The position numbers were made by a program, and so were the translations under genes. The notes under the pieces are model-generated. The model saw nothing but the letters and a program-made list of their open reading frames with translations. It searched no databases and was not told the origin of the DNA. Shown in pieces: positions 52,019-60,217 of a DNA stretch of 64,000 nt; the stretch's first letter is position 1, and each line of letters begins with the position of its first letter. This stretch comes from Schaalia odontolytica (GTDB lineage Bacteria > Actinomycetota > Actinomycetes > Actinomycetales > Actinomycetaceae): assembly GCF_024584435.1 (NCBI RefSeq), contig NZ_CP102197.1:186001-250000 (forward strand). Direction: 5' to 3'.

Positions 52019-52114
52019 TTCGTCGGCGGGCTGATCGGCCACTATGCTGGTGAATATGTTGGTGATGTGATCAATGATCAGGGTGTAGATCGTGTTGCAG
52101 AGGCGATGGAATGA
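51959..52114 (+). CDS. operon B: chimeric glycine-zipper micro-gene
   Basis: A 51-residue frame starting at GTG within the previous stop. Its first 20 residues copy the start of the DUF1795-like protein (SLASGWRLVTPEERAELGA) and the rest is a glycine-zipper tail (FVGGLIGHYAGEYVGDVIND). It is thus a fusion left by recombination between the duplicated modules. Position and size match the orphan micro-gene of operon A, so the arrangement may be selected rather than accidental. Confidence 0.55.
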   Translation: MSLASGWRLVTPEERAELGAFVGGLIGHYAGEYVGDVINDQGVDRVAEAME

Positions 52115-52124
52115 GGGGCGGCTT

Positions 52125-52557
52125 ATGAAGGATAATTTGCTTGGTTGTCTGTGTGCTTTCATCGGTGGAGTTTTTTTGCGCTGTTACTTGGTATGTTGAG
52201 ATGTTTACTGACAACAAGGTAGCCGCGTTGTGGCGTCGGATGAACGGGCGGGGGCGCATCGGAAAGAACTATGCTGCTATTGGTTCTCCGGCTTTTGCGT
52301 GTATCTGTTTCATTGGTGTCCTTCTTTTCTTAATCAGAGATCGTGCGCCAGGGTGGCTAATGTTTGGGCTTGCATGCCTCATGATGCTACTTCTCCTGGT
52401 AATTCTTATTGGGCTTCTCCCAATCAGGTTTCCTCGGTGGGTGTATGCCGATTGGCAGTACGCCAAGCGGCACGGGCTGTTGGATGAGAGTGGAAACATT
52501 GATCAGGAGGCGTGGGTGCTTCATCATGCGCAGAGGCGGGGGGATACGTGGTGGTGA
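52125..52557 (+). pseudogene. operon B: small membrane protein, copy 2, frameshifted at T7
   Basis: ATG at 52125 with GAGGGG upstream begins MKDNLLGCLCAFIGGVF, homologous to the other copies, but the frame breaks at a T7 tract (52171-52177) and stops after about 24 residues. The rest (AVTWYVEMFTDNKVAALWRR to the end) is in the other frame to 52557. One base fewer in the tract restores a 143-residue protein. The 433-bp length fits one extra base. Confidence 0.75.
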
Positions 52558-52613
52558 GTCTCGCGGCGGGATGGCGGCTCGTCACCCCAGAGGAACGTGC
52601 AGAACTGGGGGCG
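52448..52613 (+). repeat. 166-bp direct repeat, right copy
   Basis: Second copy of 51853-52018, offset 595 bp; it leads into the full DUF1795-like gene instead of the chimeric micro-gene. Confidence 0.85.
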
Positions 52614-53027
52614 CTCGCCGCTGATGCCAGCGTTCGTCTTATCGCTGTCGGAAAGGCGAAAGATGAGGGGAATGTCCCGACTCTGGTGATCGCCGGTGGG
52701 GAACTGAGAACCGACGCAAGCGATGATGCCGTCTACGCGGACAGCGTCCAGCAGCTGGAAAAACCATTCCCCGGGTTCCATCTCATTGACGACTTCGCCT
52801 GGCCGCTCACCCCGACAGATGCCCGATGGCGGACAGGCGTCTACATCCTCAACGATGTCTCGCTGACGCTCACTCAACTCACATGGATCACGCGCGCCCC
52901 GCACGCCGGGCCAGGCTCGCCGCAGCGTTCCCTGTGGACAGCGACGTGTACGTGTCCCAGCATTGTCTTCCCGGCGGTCATTGACGATTTCATCACCATG
53001 GCCCAGACTGTGGAGGTGCCATCGTGA
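52554..53027 (+). CDS. operon B: DUF1795/LpqN-like soluble protein
   Basis: A 157-residue protein, GTG start overlapping the previous stop. WRLVTPEERAELGAL, SVRLIAVGKAKDEGNVPTLV, FHLIDDFAWPLTP, TGVYILNDVSLTLTQLTWIT and SLWTATCTCPS, ending in IDDFITMAQTVE, give the same strand order as DUF1795/PsbP-like proteins. Paralogue of 44100-44591, and the source of the truncated copy at 47216. A chaperone for the glycine-zipper protein is the favoured but untested role. Confidence 0.5.
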   Translation: MSLAAGWRLVTPEERAELGALAADASVRLIAVGKAKDEGNVPTLVIAGGELRTDASDDAVYADSVQQLEKPFPGFHLIDDFAWPLTPTDARWRTGVYILNDVSLTLTQLTWITRAPHAGPGSPQRSLWTATCTCPSIVFPAVIDDFITMAQTVEVPS

Positions 53028-53788
53028 GTGTTGACGCCACCGATTCGCGTTCTGCGGATCAGCTGATCGTCACCGTCGAGCAGGCGAATGTTCTCCTCGA
53101 CATGATGTCTACCAGCAAGGGGACGACGCGCGTCTCGAGCGATGCCCTCACCAGCGGACTTGTCAGCGGTGGACTTGTAGGAGTGAACGGCCTCGTTGGT
53201 GACGCACAGCGAATCCTGGGGCCCGCGAGCGATGCTCGAACGAGGGCCGCTATCCGCGTTGTGTCCCCCGCCATGCCGGATGTCGTGCGCGACTGGAGGA
53301 TCTGGCCCACCGTTCCGCGCTCCGTCATCATGCGTTCCGATGTGGACGGCGTGCACTTCAGTCAGGTTGATTTCTGCGAAGTCCCGCATATCCTGGCCTT
53401 CGCCTCCCTGCTGTACGCCGGACCCACCCTCCACGACGGGCCGCCATACATCCCCACCGACTTCGTGCGGGCGATTCGTACCCTCGATGTCCGCGGCGCC
53501 CAGGATGTTCTCAATGACCTGGTGACGTATGGCCCCGCCGAGTCGCACTTTGCGCGTGACTGTGTCGCCGGGCGCTGGAGTGTCGTTACCTGCGTGCGTG
53601 AGGAGAAGCGTCGTGGAAAGTGGCACCCGGGCGCGCACTTTGAGTGCTTTGTGACCGACCACCTCCACGCCCTCATTCATGCACCCCTCGACGTACAGGC
53701 TCTCTCCCGGTTGTCAGCCGATCCGACGCTGGACGCCCCGCCTCGCGCGGCGGTCTGGGCCATGGCGATGGGGCTCCTGGCCGCGTAG
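53024..53788 (+). CDS. operon B: 254-residue possible EspG-like protein
   Basis: Paralogue of 43339-44103 with the conserved core WRIWPTVPRSVIMRSDVDGV, HFSQVDFCEVPHILAF, GPPYIPTDFVRAIRTLDV and LDAPPRAAVWAMAMGL. GTG overlaps the previous stop; it closes operon B. It is soluble, with no export signal. The EspG comparison rests on size, fold pattern and context only. Two conserved Cys (VDFCEVP, CVAGRW) are shared by both copies. Confidence 0.5.
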   Translation: MSVDATDSRSADQLIVTVEQANVLLDMMSTSKGTTRVSSDALTSGLVSGGLVGVNGLVGDAQRILGPASDARTRAAIRVVSPAMPDVVRDWRIWPTVPRSVIMRSDVDGVHFSQVDFCEVPHILAFASLLYAGPTLHDGPPYIPTDFVRAIRTLDVRGAQDVLNDLVTYGPAESHFARDCVAGRWSVVTCVREEKRRGKWHPGAHFECFVTDHLHALIHAPLDVQALSRLSADPTLDAPPRAAVWAMAMGLLAA

Positions 53789-54288
53789 ATGACGAAAGCC
53801 AGTTGGTCGCGGCTGCCGCGAGCAAGTGAGCGGCGCGACTGTGGTACCACGGCCGAGTAACGCCGAGCGGCAGCTGGCCGCGTGGCGTCGTGACCGCGGC
53901 AAGTTCGCGGGTACGCACCCATACGAAGGGACGCGCGGGAACGTGCGAAACCGGCACCGCCCCTGCGTACCTTGTGGTTTGAGCAGGTGAAACCGGCACC
54001 GCCCCTGCATGCCGAAATTGGCTTGAATCGTGGTGTTGTGGGCGTGCAGGGGTGGTGTGGGTTTCACGCGGTGGAGGATGACCTGTGCCGGGGTGTCCTG
54101 GGTCTCACCCGGCGGCGGGATGCGCCCGCGCCACTCCACACGAAAAAACACCCCGCGACGCAACACGGCAAGAAACCGCGCAACGCTGCAAGATGCGACG
54201 CAACACGGCAAGACATCGCGCAACATGGCAAGAAACCGCGCAACACGGCAAGAAACCGCGCAACACGGCAAGAAACCGCGCAACACGC
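53789..54288. other. 500-bp non-coding repeat region between operon B and the NhaD gene
   Basis: No gene is supported. gaaaccggcaccgcccctgc occurs at 53947-53966 and 53989-54008. 53987-54013 and 54041-54067 form a 27-base imperfect inverted repeat. 54159-54287 is a 20-bp tandem repeat, unit cgcaacacggcaagaaaccg, about six to seven copies. Confidence 0.8.
54159..54287. repeat. 20-bp tandem repeat array
   Basis: Units of gcgcaacacggcaagaaacc, the last three identical and the first ones diverged. There are no unique spacers, so it is not CRISPR. It ends one base before the terminator hairpin of the NhaD gene. Confidence 0.9.
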
Positions 54289-54318
54289 GGGGGGCGGAGC
54301 CGCCTGGCTCCGCCCCCC
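54289..54318. terminator. hairpin GGGGGGCGGAGCC, copy 2
   Basis: GGGGGGCGGAGCC (54289-54301) pairs with 54306-54318 around GCCT, a 13-bp perfect stem 25 bp after the NhaD stop on the minus strand. Confidence 0.85.
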
Positions 54319-54342
54319 GTCGCATGCGTCAAGACCGCTGAC

Positions 54343-55761
54343 TCACTCGTTCCCCGTGAAGTCGGCGACGGCCTCGTCCAGGCCCGCGCGGCGGATGCGG
54401 ACGAGCGAGAGGAACGCCAGGCCGGCGGCCAAGGCGATGCCGAGGCCTCGCACCAGCCAGGACTCGCCGACGAAGATCATCGCCATGGCAGCCAGGACGG
54501 GCACCAAGAGTGTGAACGCGTAGCCGACGTAACGACCGAAGGACGGCATGGGAACGCCGTCGGACTCGGCGACCGACTTAACCATGAAGTTCGGGCCGTT
54601 GCCGATATAGGTGATCGCGCCGCAGAACACGGCGCCCAGCGAGATCGGGACCAGGTAGTACTCGGGCACCCCGGCCACGAGCGCCCCCTCGCCGCCGGAG
54701 GCCTTCGCCATCTCGAAGAACGTCATGTACGTGGGCGCATTGTCCAGGACGGAAGACAGACCGCCCGTGAACACGAAGTACGTCATGCGGGTCAGCGGCA
54801 GGGATGGGGCGATCTGCTCGAGGTAACGCAGCGCCGGCGCCATCGTCGAGAAGATGCCGATAAACAGGGTTGCGACCTCCATGATGGGCGTCCACGTGAA
54901 GGCGTTCTCCTCGAATCGGACCTTCTTGTCCGAGAGCTTGTAGGACAGCCCCGCCACCGCAAACATGATGAGCTCGCGCCAGGGAACCAGCTCCGTCCAC
55001 GAGTGAACGTGTCCCTCGGCCAGCGCCTCGCCGTCCCAGGAGGGGGCGAAGGCGACGGAGAGGATGATGATCGCGAAGAAGAGGAGGTTGATGGCCCCGT
55101 GCAGGCGCAGGGGCTGGACGTCGCGGTCGTCGGCCTCAATGGAAGCGGTGTCCTCGGAGGCGTAGCGGACCCGGTCGATGGAGTAGTAGGACAGGAGGAG
55201 CAGCATAAGGACGAAGAGCCACTCCTTCCACAGCGCGAAGGTCCATGTGAAGGGCACGCCGTGCAGGTAACCGAGGAAGAGTGGCGGGTCGCCCAGGGGG
55301 GTGAGTATGCCGCCGCAGTTTGCCACGATGAAGATCGTGAAGAGGACCGTGTGCACGCGGTGCTGACGTTCCTTGTTCGTCTCCAGGAGCGGGCGGATGA
55401 GGAGCATCGCGGCGCCCGTCGTTCCGATGAACGAGGCGAGCAAGCCGCCGATCGCGAGGAAGATCGTGTTGTTGCGCGGGGTTGCCTTGATGTCGCCTGC
55501 GAGGTGAATGCCTCCGGAGACGACGAACAGCGCGAACAGCAGGGCGATGAACTGGACGTATTCCACGCCCGTGGCGATGAGCGGGCTGGTGCCCGCCTTC
55601 ACGAACATCCAGATCGTGGTGGGCACGCCCAGGGCCAGCGCGACGGTCAGCTGGGAGGATTCCTTTTCCCACCAGTGCGAGGTCTTCGGGATGATGGGCA
55701 GGAGCGCGATGCAGGCGAGCATCGCGACGAAGGGGAGAAGGCTCCACCAGGGGTAGGTCAT
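54343..55761 (-). CDS. NhaD-type sodium:proton antiporter
   Basis: A 472-residue membrane protein with about 11-12 helices, of the ion-transporter superfamily (NhaD/ArsB-like). Characteristic blocks are GGLLASFIGTTGAAMLLIRP, IVANCGGILTPLGDPPLFLG, TGGLSSVLDNAPTYMTF and FCGAITYIGNGPNFMVKSVA, the two repeated discontinuous-helix motifs. It probably exchanges Na+ for H+ at the cytoplasmic membrane. Single gene with its own terminator; ATG at 55761. Confidence 0.88.
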   Translation of the reverse strand: MTYPWWSLLPFVAMLACIALLPIIPKTSHWWEKESSQLTVALALGVPTTIWMFVKAGTSPLIATGVEYVQFIALLFALFVVSGGIHLAGDIKATPRNNTIFLAIGGLLASFIGTTGAAMLLIRPLLETNKERQHRVHTVLFTIFIVANCGGILTPLGDPPLFLGYLHGVPFTWTFALWKEWLFVLMLLLLSYYSIDRVRYASEDTASIEADDRDVQPLRLHGAINLLFFAIIILSVAFAPSWDGEALAEGHVHSWTELVPWRELIMFAVAGLSYKLSDKKVRFEENAFTWTPIMEVATLFIGIFSTMAPALRYLEQIAPSLPLTRMTYFVFTGGLSSVLDNAPTYMTFFEMAKASGGEGALVAGVPEYYLVPISLGAVFCGAITYIGNGPNFMVKSVAESDGVPMPSFGRYVGYAFTLLVPVLAAMAMIFVGESWLVRGLGIALAAGLAFLSLVRIRRAGLDEAVADFTGNE

Positions 55762-55904
55762 CGGCCGCTCCTTGGTTCACGGTTGGGACGAGGCCCATTT
55801 TATTGGGGCGGCTGCGCCCAGGCGCGGGGTGTTCCGCGAGGTGAAAGGGGCTCGGGTCACGAGGCGTGGGCGCGGCGGATCCGCGAGCGCGGCGCGGGTA
55901 TGGG

Positions 55905-55980
55905 TGGCGCCCCGAACAGGACTCGAACCTGCGACCTCTTGCACCGGAGGCAAGCGCTCTATCCGCTGAGCTATCGGGGC
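55905..55980 (-). tRNA. tRNA-Arg (CCG)
   Basis: The minus strand reads GCCCCGATAGCTCAGCGGAT from 55980, with an anticodon loop CTCCGGT (anticodon CCG), a T-arm with GGTTCGAGTCC, and acceptor 3' strand TCGGGGC pairing with the 5' end. Discriminator G and an encoded CCA follow (55905-55907). Confidence 0.95.
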
Positions 55981-56079
55981 AGCTCGGCCAGTTTAGCAGG
56001 CTTCATACGCCCGCGCGTAACGGTGATGTGTGCCATACTGGTCGGTGTTTCTTGTCTGATAACTCTTCGGGAGGATTCT

Positions 56080-56535
56080 ATGCGCGTTCACATCGGCACC
56101 GATCACGCCGGTTTTGAGCTGAAGGAAAAGGTTGTCGCCCACCTGCGCGAGGCCGGTCACGACGTCGTGGACCATGGCGCATACGCCTACGATGCCCTCG
56201 ACGACTACCCGCCGTTCTGCATCGAGGCGGCACAGGCGGTCGTGGACGAGCCGGGAAGCCTCGGCATCGTCATCGGCGGCTCGGGCAACGGCGAGCAGAT
56301 GGCCGCCAACTGCGTGGAGGGGGTGCGCGCAGCCCTCGTGTGGTCGGAGGCGACCGCGCGCCTGGCTCGCGAGCACAACGATGCCAACGTCGTGGCGGTC
56401 GGTGCCCGCCAGCACAGCGAGGAGGAGGCCATCGCCCTCATTGACGCGTTCCTGGAGACGCCCTTCAGCGGGGACGAGCGTCACCAGCGTCGCATCGACC
56501 TGATGAAGGACTACGAGCGTTCCGTGCGCGCCTGA
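56080..56535 (+). CDS. rpiB: ribose-5-phosphate isomerase B
   Basis: A 151-residue RpiB/LacAB-family isomerase interconverting ribose-5- and ribulose-5-phosphate. GTDHAGFELKEKV at the start and the active loop GGSGNGEQMAANCVEGVRAA are clear. Instead of the Cys of the Escherichia type (CGTGIG) it has the actinobacterial form in which the Glu of GNGEQ acts as base. GGGAGG lies six bases before the ATG, and a 17-bp terminator follows. Confidence 0.95.
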   Translation: MRVHIGTDHAGFELKEKVVAHLREAGHDVVDHGAYAYDALDDYPPFCIEAAQAVVDEPGSLGIVIGGSGNGEQMAANCVEGVRAALVWSEATARLAREHNDANVVAVGARQHSEEEAIALIDAFLETPFSGDERHQRRIDLMKDYERSVRA

Positions 56536-56550
56536 GAGACGCTGACGGTA

Positions 56551-56589
56551 GGGGAACGGGGCCGGTGGCGAACACCGGCCCCGTTCCCC
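56551..56589 (+). terminator. 17-bp hairpin after rpiB
   Basis: GGGGAACGGGGCCGGTG (56551-56567) pairs perfectly with 56573-56589 around GCGAA, 15 bases after the stop. Confidence 0.9.
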
Positions 56590-57112
56590 GTGCCCTGCCC
56601 GGTGTGTTGCTGCCCTGTCGGCGTCTGCGGCGGAGCAGCCGATCTCCTACGACGTGCCCTGCCCGGTGAGCGGCGGCCTTGTCGGCGTCTCGTCGGTCCG
56701 CCTCGCCACCGTTCGCGGGTAGTCCTTCCGGCCAACTGTTCTGCCAGGCCGAATCGGCTACTCGTCGTGGTGGTCCGTCGGCCTACGTGCCTCGCGGATA
56801 GGATTGGGCGTTACCGATGATGGCGACCCCGCCGTCCTGGGAGCTACGCGCCTCGCGGATAGGTTATGAGCATGCGGATAGGTTATGAGCATGTGGATAG
56901 GCAAATAACCTATCCGCGAACGACCTAGCCTATCCACGAGTGGCTAACCTATCCGTGAACGTGCGGCTACGGACAGCAGTTTCGACGGGCTCAAACGAGC
57001 CGTCGAAACCTATCCGAGAATGCGCGGCCATGGCGTTTCGTCCCCGAGTGCTCACCGTCATGCCGCGCTCGAAGGGCGGCAGCGATGACGTCCCTGCCTC
57101 GTCCCCGAGTGC
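56590..57112. other. 520-bp gap with 19-bp repeat cluster, site 3
   Basis: No gene is supported. 56590-56790 is plain GC-rich sequence. 56795-57015 holds eight copies of the GGATAGG/CCTATCC core. ggatag at 56857, 56876 and 56895 gives a 19-bp period with unit gttatgagcatgcggatag, the reverse complement of the unit at sites 1 and 2 apart from two bases. GGATAGG and CCTATCC also form an inverted repeat near 56895-56915. Confidence 0.85.
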
Positions 57113-58369
57113 CTACCCCTGGCCGGTCAGGGTCAGGTAGACCAGGAAGAGGTTGAGGGCCACGATGACCGCGGCGATGAAGAAACCGCACACCCGCAGG
57201 ACGGTGGTGTTTGCGTACTCGCCCATGACCTCGCGCTTCGCGGTCAGCGACATGAGGGGAATGATCGCGAAAGGAATGCCGAAGGAAAGAGCCACCTGCG
57301 AGACGACGAGGGACCACGTGGGTTCGGCGCCCGCCCCGAGGATGACGAGCGCGGGGATCAGGGAGACGAGCCGACGCACCAGGAGCGGCACCCTGACGTG
57401 GAGCAGGCCGCTCATGATCTCGCTTCCCGCGTAGGCGCCCACCGACGTGGAGGCCAGGCCCGAGGCCAGCAGCCCGACCGCGAAGACCGTGCCGACGAGG
57501 GGACCGAGGGTCGCGGAGATTGCGGCGTGCGCCCCCTCGATCGTGTCGGTGCCGCTCTGCCCGGCCAGGGCCGCCGCGGCCAGGAGCAACAGGCCGATGT
57601 TGACCAGCCCCGCGACGCCCAGCGCCCAGTAGATGTCGATGCGGGTCGCGCGCAGCAGGCGAGCGAGGTGCCCGGGGGAATGCCGGGCGTCGCAGGTGGA
57701 GGGGAGCGCGGGGTCCGCCTCGTGGTCGTTGACCAGCGACGAGTGCAGGTAGACCGCGTGGGGCATGACCGTGGCGCCCAGCATCGACGCGGCAACCAGC
57801 ACGGAATCGGTGCCGCGGAAGCGGGGGAGGAGGCCCGAGGCGACCCCCGCGCCGCTCGGAGGAGCGACGACCAGTCCCGCCAGGAACCCCAGCGTGATGA
57901 TGGCGAGCAGCGCGACAATGATGGCCTCGAAGCGGCGTTGGCGCCCACCACCTTGGACGAGGAGGAGCCCCATCGACACGACGCCGATGATGACCCCGCC
58001 CCACAGGAGGGGCAGGCCGAAGAGGAGGTGGAGGGCGAGGGCGCCCCCGATGACCTCGGCGAGATCGGTCGCCGCGGCCACGACCTCGGCCTGCAGCCAG
58101 AAGGCGATGCGCCCGGGGGGTGCCATGCGCTCTCCGAGCAGGGCGGGCAGGGACTTGCCGGTGACCAGGCCGAGCTTGGCGGAGAGATACTGGATCACCA
58201 TCGCGAAGATGTTGGAGGCGAGGAGCACCCAGACTAGGAGGTAGCCGTAGCGTGCGCCGGCCGTGATGTTGGCGGCGACGTTTCCGGGGTCGACGTAGGC
58301 GACGGCCGCGACGAATGCGGGGCCGAGGAGGGGGATGAGTGTGCGGTGGTGGGTGTCCGAGGTGGTCAT
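57113..58369 (-). CDS. mntH: Nramp-family divalent metal transporter
   Basis: A 418-residue Nramp transporter with about 11 helices. The metal site in helix 1 is AYVDPGNVAANITAGARYGY (DPGN), and helix 6 has MLGATVMPHAVYLHSSLV (MPH), both as in manganese/iron transporters driven by protons. The N-terminus MTTSDTHHRTLIPLLGPAF is typical. It is monocistronic and divergent from argS. I see no clear MntR box in the 167-bp gap upstream. Confidence 0.93.
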   Translation of the reverse strand: MTTSDTHHRTLIPLLGPAFVAAVAYVDPGNVAANITAGARYGYLLVWVLLASNIFAMVIQYLSAKLGLVTGKSLPALLGERMAPPGRIAFWLQAEVVAAATDLAEVIGGALALHLLFGLPLLWGGVIIGVVSMGLLLVQGGGRQRRFEAIIVALLAIITLGFLAGLVVAPPSGAGVASGLLPRFRGTDSVLVAASMLGATVMPHAVYLHSSLVNDHEADPALPSTCDARHSPGHLARLLRATRIDIYWALGVAGLVNIGLLLLAAAALAGQSGTDTIEGAHAAISATLGPLVGTVFAVGLLASGLASTSVGAYAGSEIMSGLLHVRVPLLVRRLVSLIPALVILGAGAEPTWSLVVSQVALSFGIPFAIIPLMSLTAKREVMGEYANTTVLRVCGFFIAAVIVALNLFLVYLTLTGQG

Positions 58370-58536
58370 GGGTTCCTCGCAGACGACGGATGCGATTCGG
58401 CTACCCGAAATTCTACGCGCGTCGCGGGAGATCCGGGTGCTTCCCGGGCGCGATTGTGGCCACGTGTGGCCAGGTTTTCATTCCCGCGCGGGACAAGAGC
58501 TCGCGGTCACAAGCCAAAACCCCGTAGTCTTGGGGT

Positions 58537-60216
58537 GTGACTCCTGAAGAACTTGCTTGCCTCATCCGCTCGACGCTGCTGGACGCTGCCGCCGCCGGGC
58601 GCATCTCCATCGATCCCGCGCTGGTTCCCGACCCCGTGACCGTGGAGCGCCCCCGCATTCGCGAGCACGGCGACTGGGCCACCAACGTCGCCATGCAGCT
58701 GGGCAAGAAGGCCGGGATGGCCCCGCGCGACTTCGCCCAGATCCTTGCCGAAGACCTGAGCGGGGCCGAGGGTATCGACTCCGTCGAGGTCGCGGGTCCC
58801 GGCTTCATCAACATCCGACTGGGAGCCGGGGCCGCGGGCGAGCTCGCCCGCACCATCGTCGAGGCCGGAGCCGAATACGGTCGCAACGAGACCCTGGCGG
58901 GCCGCTCGATCAACCTGGAGTACGTCTCCGCCAACCCGACCGGCCCCGTGCACCTGGGTGGAGCACGCTGGGCGGCCGTCGGCGACTCTCTTGCCCGCCT
59001 CATGGCGGCCTCCGGCGCCGCCGTGACCCGCGAGTACTACTTCAACGACCACGGCTCGCAGATCGACCGCTTCTCCCATTCTCTCTACGCGCGCGCCATG
59101 GGCCGGGAGGTGCCCGAGGACGGCTACGGCGGCCAGTACATCGCCGACATCGCCGAACAGGTGCGCGCCGACGCGCGCGCCGCGGGAGAGCCGGACCCGA
59201 TCACCCTGCCCGAGGAGGAGGCCATTGAGGTCTTCCGCGCTCGCGGCGTGGAGCTGATGTTTGCGGAGATCAAGGAGCGCCTGCATTCCTTCCGCGTGGA
59301 CTTCGACGTGTTCTTCCACGAGGACTCGCTGCACTCCTCCGGCGCGGTGGCCGACGCCATCGCTCGCCTGCGCGAGCGCGGGGAGATCTTCGACGAGGGG
59401 GGCGCGGTGTGGTTGCGCACCACCACCTACGGTGACGACAAGGATCGCGTCCTCATCAAGTCCGACGGCCAGGCCGCCTACTTCGCGGGAGACGTCGCCT
59501 ACTACCTGAACAAGCGCGAGCGCGGCGCCGATGCGGCCATCTACCTGCTGGGCGCGGACCACCACGGCTACATCGGACGCATGATGGCCATGTGTGCGGC
59601 GTTCGGGGATAAGCCGGGCGTCAATCTGCAGATCCTCATCGGACAGCTGGTCAACCTCGTCAAGGATGGCGAGCCCGTGCGCATGTCCAAGCGTGCCGGC
59701 ACGATCGTCACCCTGGACGACCTGGTCGACGCGGTGGGCGTGGACGCGGCCCGCTACGCCCTCGTGCGGGTGTCCATGGACACCCAGGTCGACATCGACC
59801 TCGACCTGCTCTCCCAGCACTCCAACGACAACCCGGTGTACTACGTGCAGTACGCGCACGTGCGCACCTGCAACGTTGCGCGCAACGCCGCCGCCCACGG
59901 GGTGAGCCGCGACGCCGGATTCGACCCCGCCGCCCTGGACACCGAGGCCGACTCGGCCCTGCTGGGTGCCCTCGCCCAGTTCCCCGCACAGGTCGCCCAG
60001 GCCACGGAGTTGCGCGAGCCGCACCGCATCGCCCGCTACCTGGAATCCCTGGCCGCCACCTACCACGCCTGGTACGGCCAGTGCCGCGTCACCCCCCGCA
60101 GTGACGACCCGGTCGAGGCCGGTCACGTCGCCCGCCTGTGGCTCAACGACGCGGTCACCCAGGTTCTGCGCACGGGCCTTGGCCTGCTGGGCGTGAGCGC
60201 CCCCGAGAGGATGTGA
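58537..60216 (+). CDS. argS: arginyl-tRNA synthetase
   Basis: A 559-residue class I synthetase charging tRNA-Arg. An N-terminal Add-1 domain (about 1-110) is followed by the HIGH region [14 protein letters not shown] (HLGG variant), the ATP-site KMSKS variant [13 protein letters not shown], and the anticodon-binding DALR domain (about 440-559). Start is GTG. It is followed one base later by lysA, a gene pair common in actinobacteria. Confidence 0.96.
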   Translation: MTPEELACLIRSTLLDAAAAGRISIDPALVPDPVTVERPRIREHGDWATNVAMQLGKKAGMAPRDFAQILAEDLSGAEGIDSVEVAGPGFINIRLGAGAAGELARTIVEAGAEYGRNETLAGRSINLEYVSANPTGPVHLGGARWAAVGDSLARLMAASGAAVTREYYFNDHGSQIDRFSHSLYARAMGREVPEDGYGGQYIADIAEQVRADARAAGEPDPITLPEEEAIEVFRARGVELMFAEIKERLHSFRVDFDVFFHEDSLHSSGAVADAIARLRERGEIFDEGGAVWLRTTTYGDDKDRVLIKSDGQAAYFAGDVAYYLNKRERGADAAIYLLGADHHGYIGRMMAMCAAFGDKPGVNLQILIGQLVNLVKDGEPVRMSKRAGTIVTLDDLVDAVGVDAARYALVRVSMDTQVDIDLDLLSQHSNDNPVYYVQYAHVRTCNVARNAAAHGVSRDAGFDPAALDTEADSALLGALAQFPAQVAQATELREPHRIARYLESLAATYHAWYGQCRVTPRSDDPVEAGHVARLWLNDAVTQVLRTGLGLLGVSAPERM

Positions 60217-60217
60217 C

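Noticed and set aside
43339..53788. Prophage or insertion sequence
   Set aside because: No integrase, transposase, terminal inverted repeats or phage structural genes are visible.
54159..54287. CRISPR array
   Set aside because: The 20-bp units are contiguous, without spacers, and no cas genes are present.
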